Position numbers and translations under genes: made by a program
Origin: an uncultured Clostridium sp.
GTDB lineage: Bacteria > Bacillota > Clostridia > Lachnospirales > Lachnospiraceae
Direction of reading: 5' to 3'
Assembly (NCBI GenBank): GCA_900541315.1
Contig: UQJF01000061.1
Coordinates: 1 to 17,393 of the forward strand
DNA length: 17,393 bases
The notes under the pieces: model-generated
Told to the model about the DNA's origin: nothing
Seen by the model: the letters and a program-made list of their open reading frames with translations, nothing else
Database searches by the model: none
Shown: one piece after another, positions 7,809-17,375 of the stretch
Layout of the letters: every line of letters starts with the position of its first letter
Numbering within the stretch: position 1 is the first letter of the stretch

Positions 7809-9014
7809 ATGTATTGTGTAAAGAAAGTGAAAGAAGATTTATTCTGGGTAGGAGGTACAGACAGACGTCTGGCCATGTTTGAGAATGCTTATCCGATCCC
7901 AAGAGGTGTTTCCTATAATGCCTATGTGCTGTTAGACGAAAAGACCGTTCTTTTTGATACTGTAGACTGGGCAGTAGCAGGACAGCTGTATGAGAATCTG
8001 GCAAAGGTATTAGGAGACCGCTCTCTGGACTATATCGTAGTAGACCATATGGAACCAGACCATACAGCAACTTTAGGCCAGGTTGCAGAAAAGTATCCAG
8101 AAGCAAAGATAGTATGCAATGCAAAGACTGTGGGCATCATCAAACAGTTCTTTGATTTTGATATTGATTCCAGGGCAGTGATCGTAAAAGAAGGAGATAC
8201 ATTAAGTACAGGAAAGCATAACCTTACTTTTGTAATGGCGCCTATGGTCCACTGGCCAGAGGTTATGGTTACTTATGATACCACAGATAAGACATTATTT
8301 TCCGCAGATGCTTTTGGCACCTTTGGCGCTATGAACGGCAACCTGTTTGCAGACGAAGTGAATTTTGAACGTGACTGGTTAGATGATGCGAGAAGATATT
8401 ATACTAATATCGTAGGCAAGTACGGCGCTTCTGTACAGACTCTCCTGAAGAAAGCAGCAGGTCTGGAAATTGCAACCATCTGCCCGCTTCACGGACCAGT
8501 ATGGCGTGAGAACATCAGCTGGTACGTAAATAAATATCTTACCTGGAGCAGCTACGCACCAGAAGAAAAGTCAGTTATGATCGCATATGGTTCTATTTAT
8601 GGAAATACAGAAAATGCAGCCAATATCCTGGCATGCAAGCTGGCTGACAAGGGAGTAAAAAACATTGCTGTTTATGATGTATCAGCAACTCATCCATCCC
8701 AGATCGTAAGTGAATCCTTCCGCTGCAGCCATCTGGTATTTGCAGCAGCTACCTATAACGGCGGGATCTTTACCAATATGGAACATGTTTTAAATGATTT
8801 AAAGGCACATGGACTGCAGAACCGTACCGTAGCAGTAATTGAAAATGGTACCTGGGGTGTTGTAGCAGGAAAGCAGATGAAAGAGGTACTTTCCGGAATG
8901 AAGAACATGAATATTTTAGAGCAGACTGTCACTGTAAAATCTGCTTTAAAGGATGAACAGGATCCACAGTTAGAAGCACTGGCAGATGCCATCGCAGCTT
9001 CTTTATGCTCCTGA
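7809..9014 (+). CDS. fprA: Flavodiiron protein (A-type flavoprotein, FprA)
   Basis: This cytoplasmic enzyme reduces oxygen to water, or nitric oxide to nitrous oxide, and protects anaerobes. The 401-residue protein has a metallo-beta-lactamase-like domain with a full di-iron ligand set: His80, Glu82, Asp84 and His85 in HMEPDH, His148 in MVHWPE, Asp167 in SADAFG and His228 in LHGP. A C-terminal flavodoxin domain has the FMN phosphate loop GSIYGNTE at 261-268. There is no rubredoxin extension, so a separate electron donor is needed; none is encoded in the window. ATG 7809 is preferred over an upstream GTG at 7788 because AGGAAG lies 7 bases before it and family members start at this point. It lies 47 bases after the cohesin-like gene and ends in a strong terminator; no promoter of its own was recognised. 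Whether O2 or NO is preferred cannot be told. Confidence 0.95.
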   Translation: MYCVKKVKEDLFWVGGTDRRLAMFENAYPIPRGVSYNAYVLLDEKTVLFDTVDWAVAGQLYENLAKVLGDRSLDYIVVDHMEPDHTATLGQVAEKYPEAKIVCNAKTVGIIKQFFDFDIDSRAVIVKEGDTLSTGKHNLTFVMAPMVHWPEVMVTYDTTDKTLFSADAFGTFGAMNGNLFADEVNFERDWLDDARRYYTNIVGKYGASVQTLLKKAAGLEIATICPLHGPVWRENISWYVNKYLTWSSYAPEEKSVMIAYGSIYGNTENAANILACKLADKGVKNIAVYDVSATHPSQIVSESFRCSHLVFAAATYNGGIFTNMEHVLNDLKAHGLQNRTVAVIENGTWGVVAGKQMKEVLSGMKNMNILEQTVTVKSALKDEQDPQLEALADAIAASLCS

Positions 9015-9029
9015 ATGATCATATGATCC

Positions 9030-9060
9030 GCAAAAAAGAGCCGTTCATGGCTCTTTTTGC
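9030..9060 (+). terminator. Intrinsic terminator after fprA
   Basis: A 12-bp stem (GCAAAAAGAGCC against GGCTCTTTTTGC, with one extra A in the left arm) encloses a 6-base loop. The right arm carries a run of five T. It starts 16 bases after the fprA stop codon. Confidence 0.88.
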
Positions 9061-9104
9061 GTTGCAGTGCATCAGAAAGGGGCTATAGGGAGAAAGTGTT
9101 GGAT

Positions 9105-10208
9105 ATGAAGAAATTTGGCTGTGTCCTGCTTAAAGGGGGCAGATCCAGCCGCATGGGCGGCAATGACAAAGCGGAGCTTCTTTACAGGGGAATAAGTTTT
9201 AAAGAGAGGATCAGAAAAGAACTGGAGCAGTCAGATCTGCCCCTTTTTTTGTCAGAGGCCAAAAAAAGCGGGGATCCCCAGGTAATACCAGATCTGATCC
9301 CTGATGCAGGGCCATTAGGGGGGATTTATTCCTGTCTGAAACAGACGGGGATGGCAGGTCTGTTTTTTGTTTCCTGTGATATGCCATTATTTCATTTTTA
9401 TCTTGGGAAACGGGCATTGGAAGAAGCAGAAAAGAATATAGATGTGGATGCGGTGATCTGGAAAACAAGGGACGGCAGGATCCATCCTGTGTGCGGCTGG
9501 TATTCATCGGGGTGTATACCTGTCCTTGAAAAGCAGCTTCTGGAAAAAAATGGAAGAGTAAGGGATCTGTTAGGAAAACTGCGGGTAAAGATCCTGGAAA
9601 CAGAAAAGGAACATGTACCCGATACATGGTTTACCAATGTAAACACACCTATGGCTTTAAGTGAACTTGCAGATAAAAGACCACCTGTATTTGCAGTCAG
9701 CGGAAAGAAAAATACAGGAAAAACTACATTGACCCAAACACTGGTAAGGGAATTGTCCCACCGGGGGCTGGCGGTGGCAGTGATCAAACACGATGGCCAT
9801 GATTTTATCCCGGATGTGCCGGGAACGGACAGTTACCGTCACAAAGCGGCTGGGGCTTATGGAACAGTGGTGTATTCAGAAAAACGGTTCTGCCTTGTAA
9901 AAGAGGAAACAGGGCATCAGGCAGCAGATTTTTTTGGGTATTTTAATGATGCAGACCTTATCCTTCTTGAAGGGATGAAAGATTCTGCTTATCCTAAAAT
10001 TGAAGTCATGCGCCGGGAGGTATCTAAAAGAAGTGTGTGCAAAAAAGAGACTGTAAAGGCCTATGTAACAGACTTTTTACCGGGAGAAATACCGGGATTT
10101 GAAAAAGAAAGTCTTGCAGACTGCCCGGTATATGATTTTAATGATCTGGACGAGATTCTGGAGACTGTTCTGGCCCTTCCAAAAAATAGCTTTTTACTTA
10201 TGTTTTGA
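9105..10208 (+). CDS. Fused MobA-MobB molybdenum cofactor protein
   Basis: The N-terminal half (about 1-190) is a MobA-type guanylyltransferase, which attaches GMP to molybdopterin. It has the nucleotide loop LKGGRSSRMGGNDKA (9-23), GPLGGI (69-74) and SCDMPL (90-95). The C-terminal half (about 194-360) is a MobB-type GTPase with the Walker A loop SGKKNTGKTT (199-208), VIKHDGHDF (227-235) and the LLEGMK motif (287-292). The fusion puts the transferase and its accessory GTPase in one 367-residue chain. ATG 9105 is chosen because the MobA loop starts right after it; a TTG at 9099 has a better-spaced GGGAG and is possible. The gene sits alone between a terminator and a promoter, with no other cofactor-synthesis gene or molybdoenzyme in the window, so it must serve enzymes encoded elsewhere. 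MocA-like cytidylyl transfer is a less likely alternative. Confidence 0.9.
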   Translation: MKKFGCVLLKGGRSSRMGGNDKAELLYRGISFKERIRKELEQSDLPLFLSEAKKSGDPQVIPDLIPDAGPLGGIYSCLKQTGMAGLFFVSCDMPLFHFYLGKRALEEAEKNIDVDAVIWKTRDGRIHPVCGWYSSGCIPVLEKQLLEKNGRVRDLLGKLRVKILETEKEHVPDTWFTNVNTPMALSELADKRPPVFAVSGKKNTGKTTLTQTLVRELSHRGLAVAVIKHDGHDFIPDVPGTDSYRHKAAGAYGTVVYSEKRFCLVKEETGHQAADFFGYFNDADLILLEGMKDSAYPKIEVMRREVSKRSVCKKETVKAYVTDFLPGEIPGFEKESLADCPVYDFNDLDEILETVLALPKNSFLLMF

Positions 10209-10234
10209 CGGACGATATGGGGATATGGTACAAT
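10205..10234 (+). promoter_or_regulatory. Extended -10 promoter of the phosphorylase-glpK unit
   Basis: TTGACG (10205-10210), an 18-base spacer and TACAAT (10229-10234), preceded by TG at -15/-14, make a strong sigma-A promoter. The -35 box overlaps the stop codon of the mobA-mobB gene. The start would be near 10241, about 60 bases before the next ATG. Confidence 0.78.
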
Positions 10235-10299
10235 AAAGACAGAAAATAGGGTATTACAGAAAGAATCTGAGAGAACATAAAAAAAGAAAGGGGTATTTT

Positions 10300-12589
<2,290 letters not shown>

Positions 12590-12595
12590 AAACTC

Positions 12596-12624
12596 TTGAC
12601 GGAGAGAAGAAATGCTGTTATATT
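12596..12624 (+). promoter_or_regulatory. Sigma-A promoter of the gntR-mcsA-mcsB-clpC operon
   Basis: TTGACG (12596-12601), a 17-base spacer and TATATT (12619-12624) lie 6 bases after the glpK stop codon. Transcription would start near 12631. No CtsR-type GGTCAAA heptads and no CIRCE element are visible from here to the start codon. Confidence 0.75.
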
Positions 12625-12644
12625 ATCAGTAGAACAGATGTAAC
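12617..12644. promoter_or_regulatory. Candidate operator dyad over the -10 box and start site
   Basis: GTTATAT (12617-12623) and ATGTAAC (12638-12644) form inverted arms that match at six of seven positions, 14 bases apart. The dyad covers the -10 box and start point. It could bind the GntR-type protein encoded directly downstream. The inner part is not symmetrical, so support is limited. Confidence 0.35.
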
Positions 12645-12664
12645 TTAAAAGATAAAAAGAACAT

Positions 12665-12704
12665 GGGGCTGCCGCAAACAAGGTTTTATTGTAGCGGCAG
12701 CCCC
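12665..12704 (+). other. Perfect 11-bp GC-rich leader hairpin
   Basis: GGGGCTGCCGC (12665-12675) and GCGGCAGCCCC (12694-12704) are exact reverse complements around an 18-base loop; ACAA/TTGT inside the loop may extend the fold. The hairpin is in the leader of the gntR operon, ending 17 bases before the ATG. No T-run follows, so it is not a normal intrinsic terminator. The CCCC of its right arm could instead pair with the GGGG of the ribosome-binding site at 12713-12716. Confidence 0.75.
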
Positions 12705-12721
12705 TGAAAGTTGGGGTGTTT

Positions 12722-13117
12722 ATGGTACTAAAAATTGATTTTAACAGTGATGAAGCCATTTATATCCAGCTTCGAAACCAGATCATTATGGGAATAGCAA
12801 CGGATATGATACGGGAAGGAGATACACTTCCCTCTGTACGGCAGATGGCAGACCATATCGGTATCAACATGCATACAGTAAATAAGGCATATTCCGTTCT
12901 CCGCCAGGAAGGTTTTGTAAAACTGGACCGGAGAAGAGGTGCAGTAGTTTCTCTGGATATAGATAAGATCCAGGCTATTGAGGAGATGCGCCAGAATCTG
13001 GATGTAGTGCTGGCCTGTGGTATCTGCCGCGATGTTTCAAGAGACGAGGCGCATCAGCTGGTTGACGAGATCTACGACAGATATACCAAGCGTGATATAG
13101 AAACCCGGGAGGATTAA
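12722..13117 (+). CDS. GntR-family (YtrA-type) transcriptional regulator
   Basis: This is a short DNA-binding regulator of 131 residues. An N-terminal winged helix-turn-helix of the GntR type covers about 5-78, with the landmarks AIYIQLRNQI (12-21), GDTLPSVRQMA (33-43), NMHTVNKAYSVL (49-60) and EGFV (63-66). A helical tail of about 50 residues follows with no ligand-binding domain, the architecture of the YtrA subfamily. ATG 12722 is chosen because GGGG lies 5 bases upstream and the conserved domain starts at once; a GTG at 12716 would overlap that site. It is the first gene of the operon and its stop is followed one base later by mcsA, the place where Bacillus has ctsR. Autoregulation and control of mcsA-mcsB-clpC are inferred from position; no effector is evident. 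Confidence 0.9.
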   Translation: MVLKIDFNSDEAIYIQLRNQIIMGIATDMIREGDTLPSVRQMADHIGINMHTVNKAYSVLRQEGFVKLDRRRGAVVSLDIDKIQAIEEMRQNLDVVLACGICRDVSRDEAHQLVDEIYDRYTKRDIETRED

Positions 13118-13118
13118 T

Positions 13119-13739
13119 ATGTTATGTGAAAAATGTAAGGTTCGGGAAGCAAATATTAAATATACTGAGATCATCAATGGAGTGAAAACAGAGCATAATC
13201 TCTGTTCCCACTGTGCAAAAGAAATGGATTTTGGACAGTATACAGCTTTGCTGGACGGGGAATTTCCTTTAGGAAAGCTTTTGTCCGGACTTCTGGGATT
13301 GGAGGAAGATGAAGAGGAAACCGATGAACGTTTCCGGGTGGTTTGTCCTACCTGCGGTACCAGTTTTGATGATTTTGTCCAGAACAGCCGTTTCGGCTGT
13401 CCGGACTGCTATGGTGTGTTTGATCTGTTTATCAGCGATAAGATCAAACAGCTTCAGGGAAGCGAGAGCCATCGTGGCAAGATGCCTAAGATCATGGCAG
13501 GAAAAGAAAAAAGTGCTGCTGGAAACAGGAAAGAAGTGCCTCAGGATGTTTTGCTGGAAGCAGGAGAAAAAACGGTAAAGGATATGGATACAGCCAGACC
13601 GGACTGGTGGAAAGAGGCTGCAGACCTTGAAAAACAGCTGAAAGAAGCCCTGAAAACAGAAGATTATGAAATGGCAGCTGTATGCAGAGATAAGATCAGG
13701 GCATTAAAAGCAGGAAAGGACGGTCAGGTACATGAGTAA
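13119..13739 (+). CDS. mcsA: McsA-like zinc protein with UVR motif, McsB activator
   Basis: In Bacillus, McsA binds and activates the arginine kinase McsB and links it to ClpC. This 206-residue protein has four CxxC pairs: Cys3/Cys6, Cys29/Cys32, Cys76/Cys79 and Cys94/Cys97, which suit two zinc sites. An acidic stretch (61-70) lies between the two halves. A variable Lys-rich linker (about 115-160) leads to a C-terminal UVR motif (about 166-198, with ALKTEDYEMAAVCRDKI). The ribosome-binding site GGGAGGA overlaps the end of the gntR gene. Its last 8 bases overlap mcsB, which indicates translational coupling of the two partners. Such genes are often called UvrB/UvrC-motif proteins, but the zinc pairs and context favour McsA. 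Confidence 0.92.
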   Translation: MLCEKCKVREANIKYTEIINGVKTEHNLCSHCAKEMDFGQYTALLDGEFPLGKLLSGLLGLEEDEEETDERFRVVCPTCGTSFDDFVQNSRFGCPDCYGVFDLFISDKIKQLQGSESHRGKMPKIMAGKEKSAAGNRKEVPQDVLLEAGEKTVKDMDTARPDWWKEAADLEKQLKEALKTEDYEMAAVCRDKIRALKAGKDGQVHE

Positions 13740-14775
13740 ATGGTATGAAGCTATATCAGAAGAGCCGTCCAATATCATATACAGCAGGATCCGTCTTGCC
13801 AGAAACTGGAATGAATATGTATTTCCCTCCCGTCTGGATGAGGCTGGAAGCAGGGAACTGGTAGATGGCCTGCGGGACGGTTTAAAGGATATAGGAGAAA
13901 AGACAGGAACGCCTCTTTTTTACCGGCCTTTAGAGACTATGGCACAGGCAGAAAAGAAGGCTTTGCGGGAACGCCGGATCTTAAACCGCTGCGCAGTGGA
14001 AAAGACCTGTGCCCAGGGCCTGTATCTGTCAGAAGATGAGTCGGAAAGCATATTATTGGGGGCAGATGACCATATCCGCCTGCAGTTTCTGTCTTCCGGG
14101 CTCTGTCTGGAAAAGCTGTGGCAGAAGGCAGATGAGATAGATGATGCCATCAATGAGCATTTTCCTTATGCTTATGATGAAAAATATGGTTATCTGACTA
14201 CATTTCCCACCAATATGGGAACGGGACTTAAGGCCTGTGCTGTAGTCCATCTGCCTATGCTGTCCCAGTTGAAGAAATTCCAGAGCATAGTAGCGGATAT
14301 GGGAAGACTGGGAACCTCTATAAGGGGGATTTTTGGAGAAGGCAGTGAAAATGCCGGAAACATGTATGAGCTGTCAAACCAGAGAACCTTAGGTCTTTCC
14401 GAAAAAGAGATCATTGAGCTGGTAAATAAAGCGGCAGTCCAGTTAAATGCCCAGGAATTTAAGGTAAGAAAGGCGGCTTTAAATGCCAGAAGGCTGGAAC
14501 GAGAAGATGAAACCTATAAATCCTACGGAGTTTTAAAATATGCCCGGAAAATGGCAGAAAAAGATGCCAGAGTCTTTATCGGACAGCTGATCGCAGGAGA
14601 AACAGATGGTCTTATTGCTTTTGAAAAGGAGAACAGCCTATACAGCCTTTTAGTGGGCATAAAACCGGCTAATTTAAATCTGTGGGCCAGCAGGCCGTTA
14701 GATAAAGATGAGACGGACTGTGTAAGAGCAGCTTATATCAGGGAATATCTTCCACAGATATGCAGCTGGTCTTAG
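13732..14775 (+). CDS. mcsB: McsB-like protein-arginine kinase, altered catalytic residues
   Basis: McsB of Bacillus phosphorylates arginines on proteins, marking them for ClpC-ClpP, and inactivates CtsR. This 347-residue homologue has the phosphagen-kinase fold landmarks YSRIRLARN (17-25), DDHIRLQF (112-119), PTNMGTGL (159-166) and RGIFGEGSE (198-206). Two positions expected to be catalytic differ. The motif normally NEEDH reads GADDH (110-114), so the base Glu is Asp112; and the Cys of the CPTN motif is Phe158 (codon TTT). The phosphoarginine-sensing RDxxRA motif reads TDCVRA (328-333). The Arg residues that bind ATP phosphates and Glu203 are kept. The chain is intact, with no frameshift, and normally coupled to mcsA. 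It may be a kinase with altered chemistry or a non-catalytic adaptor; the sequence cannot decide. Confidence 0.93.
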   Translation: MSKWYEAISEEPSNIIYSRIRLARNWNEYVFPSRLDEAGSRELVDGLRDGLKDIGEKTGTPLFYRPLETMAQAEKKALRERRILNRCAVEKTCAQGLYLSEDESESILLGADDHIRLQFLSSGLCLEKLWQKADEIDDAINEHFPYAYDEKYGYLTTFPTNMGTGLKACAVVHLPMLSQLKKFQSIVADMGRLGTSIRGIFGEGSENAGNMYELSNQRTLGLSEKEIIELVNKAAVQLNAQEFKVRKAALNARRLEREDETYKSYGVLKYARKMAEKDARVFIGQLIAGETDGLIAFEKENSLYSLLVGIKPANLNLWASRPLDKDETDCVRAAYIREYLPQICSWS

Positions 14776-14790
14776 GGGTTGACAGACATA

Positions 14791-14797
14791 AAGGAGG
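14791..14797 (+). promoter_or_regulatory. Strong ribosome-binding site of clpC
   Basis: AAGGAGG is a full match to the anti-Shine-Dalgarno core, 6 bases before the ATG at 14804. It is the best site in the operon and suggests higher translation of ClpC than of the regulators before it. Confidence 0.8.
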
Positions 14798-14803
14798 ACA
14801 ACA

Positions 14804-17317
14804 ATGGAACGATATACACCACAGGCGAAGGAGGCCTTAAGCCTGGCAGTGGAAATGGCAGAAAGCTTAAACCATGGCTACGTGGGAACAGAACATCTGC
14901 TCATTGGCCTTTTACAGGAAGGAACCGGCGTGGCAGCCAAGGTTTTAGAGGAAAACGGGGTTGAAGAAGCAAAAGTAGTAGAGTTGGTCAGCCAGCTGAT
15001 CACTCCGGATAATTCTGTGCAGATGGCAGAAAATGCTGCTTATACCCCAAGAGCCCGCCGTGTTATAGAAAACAGTTACAGAGAGGCAGTGCGTTTTAAA
15101 GCAGCCCAGATCGGCACAGAGCACATCCTTATTGCTATTTTAAGAGAAGGAGACTGTGTAGCCAGCCGCCTGTTAAATACCATAGGCATCAGTGTCCAGA
15201 AGCTTTATATTGATCTTCTGGCAGCTATGGGTGAAGATGCACCGTCCGTCAAAGATGAGATGCAACGGGGCAGCTATGGAAAGCGGGGCAGTTCAACACC
15301 GGCTCTTGACAGCTACAGCCGCAATCTCACCCAGATGGCATTAGATGGAAAGCTGGATCCTGTGATCGGAAGAGAACATGAGATCCAGAGAGTGATCCAG
15401 ATCTTAAGCCGGCGTACCAAAAATAATCCATGCCTTATTGGTGAGCCGGGAGTAGGAAAAACAGCGGTAGTAGAGGGACTGGCACAGCGTATTGCAGCAG
15501 GAGATGTGCCGGATACCATCGCTGATAAGAGGGTTATGACGTTGGATCTTTCTGGTATGGTAGCAGGTTCCAAGTACAGAGGTGAATTTGAAGAACGTAT
15601 TAAGAAAGTCATTGCAGAAGTAGTAGAGTCTAAAGATGTGCTGCTGTTTATTGATGAGATACACACCATTATCGGGGCAGGCGGTGCAGAAGGAGCCTTA
15701 GATGCTTCCAATATTTTAAAGCCATCCCTTGCAAGAGGGGAACTGCAGCTGATCGGTGCAACTACGATTGATGAGTACAGAAAGTATATTGAAAAGGATG
15801 CAGCCTTAGAGCGGAGATTCCAGCCGGTTACTGTAGATGAACCTTCAGAAGAAGAATCCATTGCCATTTTAAAGGGACTTCGCAGCCGTTATGAGGAACA
15901 TCATAAGGTAGAGATCACAGATGATGCTTTAGAGGCAGCTGTAAAGCTTTCTGCCCGCTATATCAATGACCGTTTTCTGCCAGATAAGGCTATTGACCTG
16001 ATTGATGAGGCATCTTCTAAGGTGCGCCTGTTAAATTATACAAAACCAGCTAAGGTCAGGACTTACGAGGAACAGATCGATGAGCTGGAAGAGGAAAAAG
16101 AGACAGCCATCCGGGAAGAAGCCTATGAAAAGGCGGGGGATATTAAGAAAAAACAGGAAAAGTTAAAAGAAAAGATCCGTCAGACTCTGGAAAAATGGGA
16201 AAAAGAAAAAGAAACCCGGAAACTGACAGTAGGGGAAAATGAAGTGGCAGATGTAGTAGCCGGATGGACAAAGATACCGGTAAAAAAGCTGGCAGAGGAA
16301 GAATCAGAGCGGCTTAAAAATCTGGAAAATATCCTTCATGAGAGAGTTGTGGGCCAGGAGGAAGCTATTACAGCTGTATCCAAGGCGATCCGCAGAGGCC
16401 GCATCGGATTAAAAGATCCCAAACGCCCTATTGGATCCTTTTTGTTCTTAGGACCTACAGGTGTAGGAAAAACAGAACTTTCAAAGGCTCTTGCAGAGGC
16501 TATGTTTGGCACAGAAACTTCCCTGATCCGGGTGGATATGTCAGAATATATGGAAAAACACAGTGTTTCCAAGATGATCGGTTCTCCGCCAGGATATGTT
16601 GGCTATGAAGAGGGCGGCCAGCTTAGTGAAAAGGTCCGCAGGAATCCTTATAGTGTGATCCTTTTTGATGAGATCGAAAAGGCTCATCCGGATGTGTTTA
16701 ATATCCTTCTGCAGGTGTTAGATGACGGCCATATCACTGATGCCCAGGGACGAAAGATCGATTTTAAGAATACCATTATCATTATGACCTCCAATGCAGG
16801 TGCAGAAAATATCATTGCGCCAAAACGTCTGGGATTCGGGGTTGCCACAGATGCAAAGGCAGACCACGAATTTATGAAAGGCCGTGTGATGGAAGAGGTA
16901 AAACGTCTGTTTAAGCCGGAATTCTTAAACCGTATTGATGAGATCATCGTCTTCCACCAGCTGACCAAGGAGCATATGAAGGGCATTGCTGACATCATGT
17001 TAAAGGGCATTGAAAAGAGATGCAAAGAGCAGTTAGGCATTACCCTTACTGTAAATGAGGCTGCAAAAGAACTGCTCATTGATAAAGGTTATGATGAAAA
17101 ATATGGCGCAAGACCACTGCGTCGCACCATCCAGAGCCTGTTAGAGGACAAGATGGCAGAAGAGATTTTAGATGGAAAGATCAAAAAGAGTGCCGGTGTG
17201 GAAGCAGGCTGTGAAGATGGCAGACTCGTTTTTACGGTGAAAAAGAAAGCAGCTGCCAGAAGGAAAACAGCAGCCCCAAAAGCTTTGGCAAAGGTATCAC
17301 GACAAACGCATGAGTAA
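14804..17317 (+). CDS. clpC: ATP-dependent Clp protease unfoldase ClpC
   Basis: ClpC is a hexameric AAA+ unfoldase that feeds damaged or tagged proteins to ClpP. The 837-residue chain is full length. A double Clp-N domain covers 1-145 (repeats near HGYVGTEHLLIGLL and AAQIGTEHILIAIL). The first AAA+ module has Walker A GEPGVGKT (213-220) and Walker B LLFIDE (280-285). A UVR-type middle domain lies at about 421-457. The second module has Walker A GPTGVGKT (550-557) and Walker B VILFDE (618-623). RLGFG (675-679) is in the place of the ClpP-docking loop, so pairing with ClpP is expected. After residue 812 a Lys/Ala/Arg-rich tail of 25 residues is added. It is the last gene of the operon, 28 bases after mcsB, and the middle domain is where McsB or other adaptors would act. 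The clpP gene is not in the window. Confidence 0.97.
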   Translation: MERYTPQAKEALSLAVEMAESLNHGYVGTEHLLIGLLQEGTGVAAKVLEENGVEEAKVVELVSQLITPDNSVQMAENAAYTPRARRVIENSYREAVRFKAAQIGTEHILIAILREGDCVASRLLNTIGISVQKLYIDLLAAMGEDAPSVKDEMQRGSYGKRGSSTPALDSYSRNLTQMALDGKLDPVIGREHEIQRVIQILSRRTKNNPCLIGEPGVGKTAVVEGLAQRIAAGDVPDTIADKRVMTLDLSGMVAGSKYRGEFEERIKKVIAEVVESKDVLLFIDEIHTIIGAGGAEGALDASNILKPSLARGELQLIGATTIDEYRKYIEKDAALERRFQPVTVDEPSEEESIAILKGLRSRYEEHHKVEITDDALEAAVKLSARYINDRFLPDKAIDLIDEASSKVRLLNYTKPAKVRTYEEQIDELEEEKETAIREEAYEKAGDIKKKQEKLKEKIRQTLEKWEKEKETRKLTVGENEVADVVAGWTKIPVKKLAEEESERLKNLENILHERVVGQEEAITAVSKAIRRGRIGLKDPKRPIGSFLFLGPTGVGKTELSKALAEAMFGTETSLIRVDMSEYMEKHSVSKMIGSPPGYVGYEEGGQLSEKVRRNPYSVILFDEIEKAHPDVFNILLQVLDDGHITDAQGRKIDFKNTIIIMTSNAGAENIIAPKRLGFGVATDAKADHEFMKGRVMEEVKRLFKPEFLNRIDEIIVFHQLTKEHMKGIADIMLKGIEKRCKEQLGITLTVNEAAKELLIDKGYDEKYGARPLRRTIQSLLEDKMAEEILDGKIKKSAGVEAGCEDGRLVFTVKKKAAARRKTAAPKALAKVSRQTHE

Positions 17318-17322
17318 ATAAA

Positions 17323-17352
17323 TTGTGAACACGCCCCTTTTTTTGTTAAAAT
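17323..17352 (+). promoter_or_regulatory. Candidate promoter for the gene at the right edge
   Basis: TTGTGA (17323-17328) and TAAAAT (17347-17352) are 18 bases apart. A start near 17359 would leave a short leader containing the AGGGG ribosome-binding site. Confidence 0.5.
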
Positions 17353-17370
17353 TAAAAGAAAAGGGGTGTT
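17328..17370 (+). terminator. Inverted repeat after clpC, possible terminator
   Basis: CCCCTTTT (17334-17341) pairs with AAAAGGGG (17359-17366), with an outer AACA/TGTT extension across a two-base bulge. It could end clpC transcription, but no T-run follows the right arm. The right arm also holds the ribosome-binding site of the next gene. Confidence 0.4.
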
Positions 17371-17375
17371 AGTAT

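Noticed and set aside
9017..9028. 12-bp palindrome GATCATATGATC after fprA
   Set aside because: It is short, made of common GATC ends, and lies just before a clear terminator; no function can be argued.
9062..9089. TTGCAG/TATAGG as a promoter for the mobA-mobB gene
   Set aside because: The spacer is 16 bases, both boxes are weak, and the start would fall after the GGGAG ribosome-binding site.
12665..12704. Leader hairpin as the intrinsic terminator of glpK
   Set aside because: It lacks a T-run and lies downstream of the next operon's promoter; a role in that leader is more likely, though partial read-through blocking is not excluded.
14779..14784. TTGACA between mcsB and clpC as a separate clpC promoter
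   Set aside because: The ATG follows only 20 bases later and there is no room for a -10 box and leader.
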